A stretch of 64,000 nt of DNA from Richelia sinica FACHB-800 (lineage in GTDB: Bacteria; Cyanobacteriota; Cyanobacteriia; Cyanobacteriales; Nostocaceae), in assembly GCF_014698825.1 (NCBI RefSeq), contig NZ_JACJTT010000004.1:1-64000 (forward strand), read 5' to 3'. How positions within the stretch are numbered: position 1 is the first letter of the stretch; every line of letters begins with the position of its first letter. Below, piece after piece: positions 18,258-26,890 of the stretch. The notes under the pieces are model-generated. The model did not search any database. It was not told the DNA's origin and saw nothing but the letters and a program-made list of their open reading frames with translations. The position numbers and the translations under genes were made by a program.

Positions 18258-19040
18258 TTAGAATCCTTGCATGAATGCGCTACCTGTTCCCTGAAACATC
18301 AACCAAGACAAGAAGAAGTTACTGATAAATATGACTAACAAAGCTGTGACAACTGCCGTAGTAGTTGATTGTCCCACACCTTTAGCGCCTCCTGTGGTTG
18401 TCAAACCCCAACTACAACCAATCACAGCTATTAAAACGCCAAAACACCCGGCTTTAATTAAACAACTGCAAATATCCCACAAGTGAAGAAAGTTTCGGGC
18501 TGAGTTTAAAAACACTGTATTGGAAAGATTGTAAATATTAGTAGCAATGATTAACCCTCCTAACATCCCTGTAATCAAAGACAGCAGGGTTAAGATAGGT
18601 AACATAATTAGACAAGCTAGAAGCCGAGGGATGACTAGATAATCAATGGGGTCAGTCTTTAGCATTAACAACGCATCTATTTGTTCTGTGACGCGCATTG
18701 TCCCAATTTCTGCCGCGAAGGCTGAACCGACTCTACCAGCTAAAATTACTGCTGTCAGTACAGGGGAAAGTTCTCTGGTTAAAGCTACCGCTAACACTCC
18801 CCCCACAAGATTACCTGCACCAAAGTTAATAAACTCCCGTGCTACCTGAATTGTAAACACCGCACCCACGAAAATAGCCGTTAACAAGGCGATAAAGAGG
18901 GAATCTGGCCCCACTGCGGCTAGTTGCTCTAAGGTATTGCGACGGTGTATCTTACCTTGAATCAGATGAATTAATATCTGTCCACCTAAGAAAACAGCCG
19001 CCAGCAGTCGCTGACTCCATATTTTTAATTCTTTAGTCAT
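18258..19040 (-). CDS. mlaE: MlaE-family ABC transporter permease
   Basis: A 260-residue permease of the MlaE/YrbE family, which moves phospholipids or other lipids between membranes with an MlaF-type ATPase and an Mce (MlaD-type) protein. Family features seen: FVGAVFTIQVAREF (about 58-71), ELSPVLTAVILAGRVGSAFAAEIGTMRVTEQIDAL (about 89-123) and about five membrane helices. No ATPase or Mce gene is adjacent. The following DUF3119 and DUF3086 genes appear to be in the same operon. Chloroplast and cyanobacterial relatives (TGD1-like) support a role in envelope or thylakoid lipid traffic. Confidence 0.92.
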   Translation of the reverse strand: MTKELKIWSQRLLAAVFLGGQILIHLIQGKIHRRNTLEQLAAVGPDSLFIALLTAIFVGAVFTIQVAREFINFGAGNLVGGVLAVALTRELSPVLTAVILAGRVGSAFAAEIGTMRVTEQIDALLMLKTDPIDYLVIPRLLACLIMLPILTLLSLITGMLGGLIIATNIYNLSNTVFLNSARNFLHLWDICSCLIKAGCFGVLIAVIGCSWGLTTTGGAKGVGQSTTTAVVTALLVIFISNFFLSWLMFQGTGSAFMQGF

Positions 19041-19066
19041 TGGTCATTGGTGATTAGCCATTGGGC
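19034..19066. repeat. Short tandem CATTGG repeats at the mlaE start
   Basis: Four imperfect heptamers of the TCATTGG/TGATTAG/CCATTGG type overlap the ATG of mlaE and run into its leader. They belong to the same kind of short tandem repeat as the array at 1381-1420. They sit where the ribosome-binding site should be and no clear Shine-Dalgarno is visible. Confidence 0.6.
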
Positions 19067-19404
19067 ATTTTACAGCTGTTATAGATATAATCTCTCCTTA
19101 TCTCCTTATGATTGGGTCAAACATTAACTTAGTTTAAAGAAACTCTCATAAAGTTAAGCAGCTTCTAACTGCATTGTTACTACCCTCAAATGATACACTG
19201 AATAAAAAATCCTTATTCTGCAATGCTTTGAGTCCTGCCAGGAATGTGGTGAAGTTAAAGCATAGAGGATAAGCATTACCCGTATCTTTTAATGAAAACT
19301 TAAGATTTTTGACAGAATGAAAGTTGAGGGGCGATCGCACGTATTGTAGAAAGTAACAGATATTTTCTTACCAATTCCTCCTTTACCTTGGAGCTTGTCA
19401 GATA

Positions 19405-19701
19405 ATGACTATGTTTACTAATTTTATTCGCTCCCTACTATTGACTGCCCTGTTCAGTTTTATTGCTCCTATTTTCCTGGTCGGTGGTTTCTTGCTGTGT
19501 TTAACCCTGGTGGGCTACATTCCTGGCTTACAAGTCATCACCGAGAACATTGCTAGTCCTATTTTGCATTTCCTCGCCACATTTGGTAGCGGTAGTTCTG
19601 TTCACGGTCTATTGGTTATTTGCTTGACCTGGAGCTTTGTGGGTGTATTATTCGATATTTACGTTTATTACCGTTGTCAGATTTTGCGGTTAGATTCTTA
19701 A
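19405..19701 (+). CDS. Small hypothetical integral membrane protein
   Basis: A 98-residue protein with two or three hydrophobic helices (about 8-38 and 67-88) and a C-terminal basic tail (YYRCQILRLDS). No enzymatic motif is visible and I do not recognise the family, although the clean start (ATG with GGAG about 12 bases upstream) and membrane pattern argue for a genuine gene. An alternative start is Met3. It stands alone between the divergent mlaE operon and sppA. Confidence 0.65.
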   Translation: MTMFTNFIRSLLLTALFSFIAPIFLVGGFLLCLTLVGYIPGLQVITENIASPILHFLATFGSGSSVHGLLVICLTWSFVGVLFDIYVYYRCQILRLDS

Positions 19702-20011
19702 GCATAATTAATCTTTTTGGTGTGCAGGCTGATTAACTATCAAAATTTCTAACTAGCCTATGACCATAAACTTAACACAGGCCAAATTATTAAGGATTGT
19801 TTAGGGCAGAAATTTTACCATCACCGCAGTTGAAATCTGGGGCAAAACGAAATTAGGCATATATGACCAAAAACCAGGCTAAACCACGGTCAATTCACAA
19901 TATTCAAGCCATAGCAAATTATTATTACAATATTGATTAGCCCAAAACCCTGTTCACCATGACAATGGGCATTTTATGATTAAGTTTATTAATGAAGTTA
20001 TTTGACTACTC
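19702..20011. other. Intergenic region upstream of sppA
   Basis: About 310 AT-rich bases without a gene. It presumably carries the sppA-aroH promoter. No clear repeat or structured RNA was seen. Confidence 0.5.
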
Positions 20012-20833
20012 ATGGTTTGGCCGTTTAAGTCCAAGTTTCGTAAACAAATTGCTCGGATTGAAATTACTGGTGCGATCGCATCTGCAACTCGCAAGCGCGT
20101 ACTAGAAGCTCTCAAAACAGTAGAAGAGAAAAAATTTCCAGCGTTACTACTACGCATTGATAGTCCTGGTGGTACAGTCGGCGATTCCCAAGAGATTTAT
20201 AGCGCCCTCAAGCGGTTGCGAGAAAAAACCAAAATCGTTGCTAGTTTTGGTAACATTTCCGCTTCTGGTGGCGTGTATATTGGCATGGGAGCCGAGCATA
20301 TCATGGCCAATCCTGGTACAATTACAGGTAGCATTGGTGTAATTTTACGGGGTAATAATCTAGAACGCCTCCTGGATAAAATTGGTGTCTCCTTTAAAGT
20401 GATTAAATCTGGCCCATACAAAGATATTTTGGCCTTTGACCGCGAACTAACCCAGCCAGAAGCCGAAATCTTGCAAGATTTAATTGACACCAGCTATCAA
20501 CAATTTGTGCAAACAGTAGCTGAAGGCCGTTCTTTAGCGGTAGAAACCGTCAAAAGTTTTGCTGACGGTAGGATTTTCACAGGACAGCAAGCAGTAGAAT
20601 TGGGAGTAGTAGACCGATTGGGCACAGAAGAAGATGCTCGTCGTTGGACAGCAGAATTAGTCGGTCTTGATCCAGAAAAAACGCCTTGTTATACGCTAGA
20701 AGAACGGAAACCATTATTGAGTCGTCTTCTACCAGGAAGTCGTCAAGTAAAATCAGGTCTAGGTGCAGGTATCGACTGGCTAGAATTTGAAATGTCTACC
20801 AGCGGTTTACCCCTGTGGTTATATCGACCATAA
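20012..20833 (+). CDS. sppA: Signal peptide peptidase SppA (S49 family, short form)
   Basis: A 273-residue serine protease of the S49 family that degrades cleaved signal peptides and, in cyanobacteria, has been linked to thylakoid remodelling. Visible: LLLRIDSPGGTVGDSQEIY (about 45-63), the catalytic Ser85 in NISASGGVYIGMGAE, ANPGTITGSIGV (about 99-110) and the likely catalytic Lys137 in KSGPYKD. The short length fits one S49 domain, as in Bacillus SppA, not the tandem 67-kDa type. No strong N-terminal membrane helix is seen, so it may be peripheral. Followed 66 bases later by aroH on the same strand. Confidence 0.92.
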   Translation: MVWPFKSKFRKQIARIEITGAIASATRKRVLEALKTVEEKKFPALLLRIDSPGGTVGDSQEIYSALKRLREKTKIVASFGNISASGGVYIGMGAEHIMANPGTITGSIGVILRGNNLERLLDKIGVSFKVIKSGPYKDILAFDRELTQPEAEILQDLIDTSYQQFVQTVAEGRSLAVETVKSFADGRIFTGQQAVELGVVDRLGTEEDARRWTAELVGLDPEKTPCYTLEERKPLLSRLLPGSRQVKSGLGAGIDWLEFEMSTSGLPLWLYRP

Positions 20834-20899
20834 ACTCATTATCAATAGTAGGGAGGGGCCAACCCGTACCTACCAACTTAATCTAAGGAGGATTTAGGA

Positions 20900-21313
20900 G
20901 TGGAATGGCAAATGCGGGCTATTCGTGGTGCAACAACCGTTGCAGAAAATAGTGTAGAAGCAATTCGTGAAGCGGTGACAGAATTACTTGATGAACTGGA
21001 ACAACGTAATCAACTCCATCCATCAAATATGATTAGCGTGACATTTTCCGTCACACGCGACTTAGACGCTATTTTCCCCGCAGCCATTGCTAGAACCCGT
21101 CCTCATTGGGATAGCGTGGCCATGTTGGATGTTCAGCAAATGCACGTTGAAGGCAGCTTACCACGCTGTATCCGCTTTTTGATCCACGCTAATTTACCAA
21201 CTTCCACTCCCATCCACCACATTTATTTACGTCAAGCTGCTAAATTGCGCCCCGACTGGAGTTTACCGCAAACATTACAAACTTCACCCCAAGCAGTAGA
21301 GACAAAAGTGTGA
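20900..21313 (+). CDS. aroH: Monofunctional chorismate mutase AroH
   Basis: Converts chorismate to prephenate for phenylalanine and tyrosine synthesis. The 137 residues match the AroH trimeric fold: RAIRGATTVAENS (about 6-18), SVTFSVTRDLDAIFPA (about 46-61), and the C-terminal IHHIYLRQAAKLRPD. The frame opens with GTG at 20900; ATG at 20912 (Met5) is an equally good start because TAAGGAGG lies at 20883-20890 and GGAG at 20897-20900. Probably co-transcribed with sppA. Confidence 0.93.
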   Translation: MEWQMRAIRGATTVAENSVEAIREAVTELLDELEQRNQLHPSNMISVTFSVTRDLDAIFPAAIARTRPHWDSVAMLDVQQMHVEGSLPRCIRFLIHANLPTSTPIHHIYLRQAAKLRPDWSLPQTLQTSPQAVETKV

Positions 21314-21442
21314 ACTACATTGTTGATTTAGCTTCTCTGGTCTGGATGTACCATAGACATCTGGCATCAATATTTTGTGTTTCCTGCCAAGTCTTGGGGT
21401 ATTGGTAAGAATTCTCATGCAAAAATTATAAATGCCTCTTGT

Positions 21443-22786
21443 TCAAGTGCCAGTTGTCGCAGAAATATCAATTAACCAGCGTACAGTTTGCGGAAAATTA
21501 ATCACAATTAACAACACAATAAACTGTAACACCATAAAAGGGATAGCACTCTTGTGAATATCAAATGTACTCACCTCTTTCGGGGCAACACTTTGTAAAT
21601 AGAACAAAGAAAATCCTACAGGTGGAGAAATAAAAGCCGTTTGTAAATTAATAGCCATTACCACCCCAAACCATACCATATCAATATTCAAGGCTTGGGC
21701 TGCTGGTACAAATAAAGGCATAGCAATAAAGCAAATTTCCATAAATTCTAGAAACACCCCTAGAGCGAAAATTGCTAAATTACTGACAATCACAAATCCC
21801 CAATAACCTCCAGGTAAACTAGTTAATAAATCAGTAATCAGACCTTTTCCACCTAAGGCATCAAATACTAAACTAAACATCGCAGAACAGAATAAAATCA
21901 TCACCACTAAAGCTGTAATTACGGCTGTAGAGTGAGCAGAATCACGAATTAGTTGTGGTGTTAAGCGTTTATTAAATGCTGCTAATATACAAGCCCCTAC
22001 TGCACCAACTGCACCTGCTTCTGTAGGTGTAGCTATACCAAAGAAAATACTCCCTAATATGGCAAAAATTAAGATGACTGGAGGAACAACAGCTTTAATA
22101 ACTTTTTTTAACAGCTTAGTCCCTTGAGGAATTTCCACATCCGCAGGGATAGATGGAACTTTTTCAGGTTGAAAAAAAGCCAGTCCCAAAATATAGAGAA
22201 TATAAGAACCCGATAACATTAAACCGGGAATTAATGCCCCTAAAAATAAGTCACCGACAGAAACACCAATTTGATCACTGAGAATTACTAATACTAAACT
22301 GGGAGGAATTAATTGAGCTAAAGTACCGGAAGCAACTATGACTCCAGCCGCTAATTTTTTATCATAGCCATAGCGTAACATTACAGGTAATGATAACATT
22401 CCCATGACAATGACAGTAGCAGCTACCACACCAGTTGTGGCAGCTAAAACGGTTCCCACTATGACAACTGCTAATGCTATTCCTCCTCGTAAACGGCTGA
22501 AAACCATGCCCACAGTTTCTAATAACTCTTCTGCTAATCCTGATTTTTCTAAAACAGCACCTAGGAATACAAAAAAGGGAATAGCAAGTAAAGTAAAATT
22601 CGACATTGTGCCGAACCAACTATTGGCTAATAGTAAGAGACGGGCAGGATTGAAAGCCCCTACTGTCATCCCAATTAATCCAAAAATGATGGCTGTGCCT
22701 GCGAAAGAAAAGGCGACAGGATAGCCACTCATTAAAATTAGAAAAAAGCCAACAAACATGAAAATGGCTAACCATTCAGAACCCAT
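21443..22786 (-). CDS. dctM: TRAP transporter large membrane subunit (DctM family)
   Basis: The 447-residue 12-helix subunit of a tripartite ATP-independent periplasmic transporter, which drives substrate import with an ion gradient. It shows the DctM pattern: long hydrophobic segments, [20 protein letters not shown] (about 71-90), [21 protein letters not shown] and [12 protein letters not shown]. It lies 19 bases downstream of dctQ, and the binding-protein gene is divergent at 23740. In cyanobacteria such systems take up glutamate or 2-oxo acids; substrate here is inferred from the binding protein. Confidence 0.93.
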   Translation of the reverse strand: MGSEWLAIFMFVGFFLILMSGYPVAFSFAGTAIIFGLIGMTVGAFNPARLLLLANSWFGTMSNFTLLAIPFFVFLGAVLEKSGLAEELLETVGMVFSRLRGGIALAVVIVGTVLAATTGVVAATVIVMGMLSLPVMLRYGYDKKLAAGVIVASGTLAQLIPPSLVLVILSDQIGVSVGDLFLGALIPGLMLSGSYILYILGLAFFQPEKVPSIPADVEIPQGTKLLKKVIKAVVPPVILIFAILGSIFFGIATPTEAGAVGAVGACILAAFNKRLTPQLIRDSAHSTAVITALVVMILFCSAMFSLVFDALGGKGLITDLLTSLPGGYWGFVIVSNLAIFALGVFLEFMEICFIAMPLFVPAAQALNIDMVWFGVVMAINLQTAFISPPVGFSLFYLQSVAPKEVSTFDIHKSAIPFMVLQFIVLLIVINFPQTVRWLIDISATTGT

Positions 22787-22805
22787 AATTTATCCTATGT
22801 ATTTG

Positions 22806-23429
22806 CTATTCAATATTAATATTTTCTGAAGTTTCTAAGCGAATTTTATCTACTACTTGCTGATAGCCTAACAATACTGCTAAATATTTAATTGCTTGAG
22901 AGACACTTTGTAACAGCAAAAAAAATAATCCTATAGGCAGCATAGTTTTTATTGGTGCGCGAGGTAAGCCATTGGCATCAGCAGAAACCTCCCAATTTCC
23001 CCAACTACCATCACTTAATCTGCCCCAGGATTGCAAAACTGGGTTGAATGTTACCCAAATACCAATTAAACAAAAGGGAATTAAAAATAAAATTGTTCCT
23101 AAAAAATCAATTAATGCTCGTTGTTTATCACTCATATTGGTGTAGAGAAAATCAACTCTGACATTTTCTCCGTGACGCAAAATATAAGCAAAACCTAATA
23201 AAAAAGTGACAGCAAATAAATACCATTGCAACTCTAACCAGGCATTAGACGATAATTGCACCCCCAAAAAACGCCCTAGATAACGGGCTATCACATTAAA
23301 GAAGCCCACTCCAATGGTCAGCAAAACTAGCCAATTAGATAACCATCCCAATTTATCGGTAAAGTTGTCAATGATTTGGGAAACCTGTAGCAGTTTACTA
23401 ATAATGGTCGTTTGTTTTGAGCTACGCAT
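22806..23429 (-). CDS. dctQ: TRAP transporter small membrane subunit (DctQ family)
   Basis: A 207-residue small subunit with four membrane helices: about 28-50, 67-92, 110-130 and 160-190. It contains the typical DctQ phrase LRHGENVRVDFLY (about 83-95). It pairs with the DctM subunit 19 bases downstream. The N-terminal extension and an inserted loop (about 133-152, SWGRLSDGSWGNWEVSADA) fit the larger DctQ variants associated with TakP-type binding proteins. Confidence 0.9.
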   Translation of the reverse strand: MRSSKQTTIISKLLQVSQIIDNFTDKLGWLSNWLVLLTIGVGFFNVIARYLGRFLGVQLSSNAWLELQWYLFAVTFLLGFAYILRHGENVRVDFLYTNMSDKQRALIDFLGTILFLIPFCLIGIWVTFNPVLQSWGRLSDGSWGNWEVSADANGLPRAPIKTMLPIGLFFLLLQSVSQAIKYLAVLLGYQQVVDKIRLETSENINIE

Positions 23430-23739
23430 AGATAAGAACTATAAAAATTAAATCACTTTATTTTATCTAAGTTGTTGCATCATTGTATGATATTCTGGAT
23501 AAACCTGATGGTTGATTAATAGTGAGTGAGTCAACCTCATGTAATTACAGAAGCTTGTGGCTAATACCGTTTATTTGTGTGGCTACATATATTTACCCCC
23601 CAACTTCGCAGTCCCCTCCTTGCCAAGGTGGGACTATAGGGGTGTTATTATGTGTATCTTCATAAATTCAGTTATGAAGTGAGTGAAGTGGTGTAATTTC
23701 ATTCCCATATCTTTAATGTTGATATAGTTATAAATTGTT
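23430..23739. promoter_or_regulatory. Divergent promoter region of the TRAP genes, holding a dispersed repeat
   Basis: About 310 bases between dctQ and the binding-protein gene. Both promoters must lie here. The middle (23586-23662) is occupied by a roughly 75-base dispersed repeat whose second copy lies near 42.0 kb. Confidence 0.55.
23586..23662. repeat. Dispersed repeat, copy A
   Basis: This copy begins CATATATTTACCCCC, continues through CTTCGC, TTGCCAAGG and GGGACTA, and ends GGTGTTATTATGTG followed by ATCTTCA. A second copy with the same order of blocks occupies 42040-42113. The C-rich left part and G-rich right part can pair around TTGCCAAGG, so the unit is likely a small hairpin-type mobile or regulatory repeat. 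Confidence 0.75.
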
Positions 23740-24873
23740 ATGAAACGTCGAGCTATTGTTAACAGATTATCTCAAAGTGCGATCGCTGCTACAGGGTTGG
23801 CTATAGTTGGAGGTTGTCAAAAGGCGCAAAATCAAGCCCCAAAAGCCTCAGCAGACACCAGCAACCTACCAACCATTAGATGGCAAATGGCCACCAGTTG
23901 GCCCTTATCCCTAGAAACTATTTTCGGTGGTGCACAGGTTTTAGCAGAACGAGTCAAAGCCCTCACCAACGGTAAATTTATCATTGAACCTCGTGCAGCA
24001 GGAGAAATTGCCCCTGGTTTAGAAGTTCTCAACGTCGTTTCTCAAGGTGCAGTTCAAGCTGGACATACAGCCTCTTATTACTACATCGGTAAAAGTCCTG
24101 CCCTAGCTTTTGGTACATCAGTACCTTTTGGACTGAATGCCCAGCAACAAAACGCTTGGTTATATCAAGGCGGTGGTTTAGCCAAACTACAAGAAATCTA
24201 TGCCCAGAAATTCAATGTCATTCAATTTCCAGCAGGGAATACAGGTGCACAGATGGGGGGATGGTTTCGCAATGAAATCAAAACACTCAACGACCTCAAG
24301 GGTTTAAAAATGCGTATTCCCGGTTTGGGGGGACAGGTAATGGCCAAATTAGGGGTGACAGTCCAAACACTCCCAGGAGGAGAAATCTTCCAAGCCTTAC
24401 AAACAGGGGCCATTGATGCTGCTGAGTGGGTAGGCCCCTACGATGATGAAAAATTAGGCTTAAATAAAGTTGCTAAATTTTACTATTATCCTGGTTGGTG
24501 GGAACCCGGCCCAACCTTAGAAGTACAAATTAATCTAGACGAATGGAAAAAGCTGCCACCGACATATCAAGCAGCTTTAGAAACAGCAGCATATGAGTCA
24601 AATACAACCATGCTTGCTCGTTATGATGCTCGCAATAATGAGGCATTAGAAAGATTGTTAAAAACAGGTACTCAAGTTCGTGCTTATAGTGACGAAATTT
24701 TAGCCGCAGCCGAAAAAGAATCTTTCGCTTTGTATGACGATTTTGCTGCTAAAGACGCAGATTTTAAAGCAGTTTATGAACAGTGGAAAGCATTTAGAGA
24801 CCGGATGTACACATGGAACAATCTCAATGAAGGCAGTTTTAGCCGTTATATATATGGAAAATTGAAAGTATAG
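23740..24873 (+). CDS. TRAP transporter substrate-binding lipoprotein (DctP/TakP-like)
   Basis: A 377-residue periplasmic binding protein. The N-terminus is twin-arginine-like (KRRAIV) with a lipobox VGGC and acyl-acceptor Cys26. The mature part matches the DctP family: [18 protein letters not shown] (about 188-205), [26 protein letters not shown] and YYPGWWEPG. The EWVGPYDD and PGWWEP blocks resemble TakP, the 2-oxoacid-binding TRAP protein of Rhodobacter, so pyruvate or a related oxoacid is the most likely ligand; this is inference. It is divergent from dctQM, 310 bases away. Confidence 0.92.
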   Translation: MKRRAIVNRLSQSAIAATGLAIVGGCQKAQNQAPKASADTSNLPTIRWQMATSWPLSLETIFGGAQVLAERVKALTNGKFIIEPRAAGEIAPGLEVLNVVSQGAVQAGHTASYYYIGKSPALAFGTSVPFGLNAQQQNAWLYQGGGLAKLQEIYAQKFNVIQFPAGNTGAQMGGWFRNEIKTLNDLKGLKMRIPGLGGQVMAKLGVTVQTLPGGEIFQALQTGAIDAAEWVGPYDDEKLGLNKVAKFYYYPGWWEPGPTLEVQINLDEWKKLPPTYQAALETAAYESNTTMLARYDARNNEALERLLKTGTQVRAYSDEILAAAEKESFALYDDFAAKDADFKAVYEQWKAFRDRMYTWNNLNEGSFSRYIYGKLKV

Positions 24874-24903
24874 TCAGCATTAAACTAAAACCGTTTTTAA
24901 AGA

Positions 24904-25002
24904 TGGACTGTAGAGGAATTGAACCTCTCTTTCCCCTTCGAGAACAATCGAAAAAAAGATATGCTTTTGGAGGGGGTGATTTGACCACTAATCTAACAGC
25001 CC
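24904..25002 (-). tRNA. tRNA-like element with an aberrant, enlarged anticodon arm
   Basis: The minus strand forms a 7-bp acceptor stem (GGGCTGT with ACAGTCC, one G-U), a D-arm (GATT with AATC around AGTGGTCA) and a T-arm (AGAGG-TTCAATT-CCTCT), with discriminator A and no encoded CCA. Between D- and T-arms, 48 bases replace the usual anticodon and variable regions. The normal anticodon stem does not form; instead CCCCT pairs with AGGGG far downstream, enclosing CCAAAAG and a TTCGA/TCGAA hairpin. If spliced-out sequence is assumed, CCA or CAA anticodons could be drawn, but neither is secure. It may be a decayed tRNA, a tRNA-like RNA, or an attachment-site remnant. Its 5' end overlaps the 3' end of the HEPN-motif gene by 15 bases. 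Confidence 0.45.
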
Positions 25003-25824
25003 TTTTCCTTTCAACTCTTGTATTATAGGATCAACATCTTCTTCTTGCAAGTTGTATTGACTTTTTAGGAGATTTTTCATAAATTTCCTTTGTCTTTCTA
25101 CATTGTTAGAAAATTTCTTAAAACTTTTTAAGTTGATTTCTTTTTCCTCGTCCCTCGCGATTAAAATTTGAGCTATTTCTGAAGGACTAGGTTTAGCAAG
25201 TCGGCAAAGTTCTTGAGCAATATCTTTAGTAACGCGCGAAAAAAGAATAAAATCATCGAAACCGAGTTTACTATATTCATTAGGAGCTTCAACCCGATAT
25301 TGCTCAACCACACTTGCTTTATTTTCGTTAATTTTTTTCAAAAGGTTTAAAACCTTCTTGTCTTCTTTGGAAGAACTGTGCATAAATGTATTTCTTATTA
25401 AACGATAATATTCAAATATTTCACATCGTATTCCTTTTCCTGTTTCATCTAAATCATATGGTGTAATATTCAGTCTTGTTAATAAATATTGTAGTTGACT
25501 CTCCTTATCACTCTTTTGAGTCCATTCACTGCTTCGTGGATGTTCACTTATAAATTCCCTGATAAACTCTTCTGCTTGTTGATAGACTGATAAAATGTAC
25601 CATTGAGATATACGAACACGAAATATATCTAGTTCTATTATATCTACTTTAACACCATGCTTTTCAGATAGATTCTTAATATATTCCTCTTGGCTAAGAC
25701 TTTGATTTCCTATTGCTGTCAATTCTCTAATTGCTAATTCATTACATTCTACAATCGCATCAAATCTTCCTAAATTATTTTTTAACTTGAAGTAACAACG
25801 AAAAGCAAAGTTTTTATTTTCCAT
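24988..25824 (-). CDS. HEPN-motif protein paired with an adenine methylase
   Basis: A 278-residue soluble, charged protein that I do not recognise as a whole. Residues 130-155 read EIFEYYRLIRNTFMHSSS: the R144-N-x-x-x-H149 pattern after an amphipathic helix is the hallmark of HEPN ribonuclease folds, common in abortive-infection and toxin proteins. The remainder is mostly helical with Lys/Glu-rich stretches. It starts 28 bases after the D12 methylase and is surely co-transcribed with it. Its stop lies inside the tRNA-like element. A restriction endonuclease with an unusual fold is an alternative. Codon use and A/T content differ from flanking leuS. Confidence 0.6.
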   Translation of the reverse strand: MENKNFAFRCYFKLKNNLGRFDAIVECNELAIRELTAIGNQSLSQEEYIKNLSEKHGVKVDIIELDIFRVRISQWYILSVYQQAEEFIREFISEHPRSSEWTQKSDKESQLQYLLTRLNITPYDLDETGKGIRCEIFEYYRLIRNTFMHSSSKEDKKVLNLLKKINENKASVVEQYRVEAPNEYSKLGFDDFILFSRVTKDIAQELCRLAKPSPSEIAQILIARDEEKEINLKSFKKFSNNVERQRKFMKNLLKSQYNLQEEDVDPIIQELKGKGLLD

Positions 25825-25852
25825 AATAGATATAAATTAGATTTGCTATATG

Positions 25853-26680
25853 TTATATGTATAAATAATTACTAATTAATAACTCCTTTCCCTTTTCTGC
25901 CTTCTTTTGCTTATAATTATTCATGCCATACTGTACCTCAAATTCCTTAATTTGAGCAAAGTCAAATAAATCTCTAATTTCTGCACAGTCATCATAGGTC
26001 AGTAACCACTTGTGGTGACATTGCTTTAAATTTTCTGCAAATCTGTGATGATCAAAACTAGTATGTAAATTGCCTTTTACCCCATAGAGTTTTGATTTTG
26101 TGGGTTGATAATAAGGAGGGTCGAGAAAAATAAAGACATTATCTCCCTCAGCCCTCAAAAGTTTTTCATAATCACCACAAGTAATTTCCACATCTGATAA
26201 ATGCTGACTCAGATTTTCTAATCTAGAAATAGACGATAACGTGAATCTTTTCTCATAAGCTTCTTGAGAATATCCACCAGAGTCCATAATCCCTGAAAAA
26301 GTAATGCGATTCATAATAAAAAAACGCACTGCTCTATCAAAATCACTATATAAATTTTCTGGATTTTTAAAAAAATTATATAATTCTCTCCCGTCTGGAA
26401 AGCTTGCTTTTAAATGTCTAATCTTTGACACTAAATTTTCAATATCATCTTTGGCATATTGCCAGAAAGCATATAAATCAAAATAAATATCATTAATCCA
26501 ATATTTCCTAATACTGTCAGCCAAGAAAGTTTTGGCACCCAGAAAAACCGAACCACCACCAATAAATGGTTCTCGAAACTCAAGTGTATCTAAAGGAATA
26601 TGGGGCAAGATAAATTTAACTACTCTAGATTTTCCCCCAGGATATCGAAGCGGACTTTTTATTAATTTATTCATCATCAC
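25853..26680 (-). CDS. D12-class DNA adenine-N6 methyltransferase
   Basis: A 275-residue Dam/DpnII-type methylase. Motif X KSPLRYPGGK (about 8-17), SAM-binding motif I FREPFIGGGSVFLG (about 35-48) and catalytic motif IV DPPY (187-190) are all present, so it should be active. The classical target of such enzymes is GATC, which is also the core of the HIP1 octamer, but target specificity cannot be read from this sequence. It heads a two-gene operon with the HEPN-motif protein. Three consecutive Met codons open the frame. No cognate recognisable endonuclease is present. Confidence 0.9.
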   Translation of the reverse strand: MMMNKLIKSPLRYPGGKSRVVKFILPHIPLDTLEFREPFIGGGSVFLGAKTFLADSIRKYWINDIYFDLYAFWQYAKDDIENLVSKIRHLKASFPDGRELYNFFKNPENLYSDFDRAVRFFIMNRITFSGIMDSGGYSQEAYEKRFTLSSISRLENLSQHLSDVEITCGDYEKLLRAEGDNVFIFLDPPYYQPTKSKLYGVKGNLHTSFDHHRFAENLKQCHHKWLLTYDDCAEIRDLFDFAQIKEFEVQYGMNNYKQKKAEKGKELLISNYLYI

Positions 26681-26890
26681 TAATAAAAATTATCTATACT
26701 TCATCCGCGTTTATCTGCATTCGATTAATATTTTCATCATCATTTTGGAACACGCAAAACATCACACCAGTATATCTAATCAATCTAAAATCTAAAATTC
26801 TTACCAACTGGCTGAATGGCTTCAGGGGTAGTCTATAGTATGCCACAATAGCGAAGAGCAATAGCTAAAACAGCATTAGGAGTTTTATTT

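Noticed and set aside
19146-19340. 64-codon open frame upstream of mlaE
   Set aside because: No ribosome-binding site, no recognisable family, and it lies in the gap between two divergent genes.
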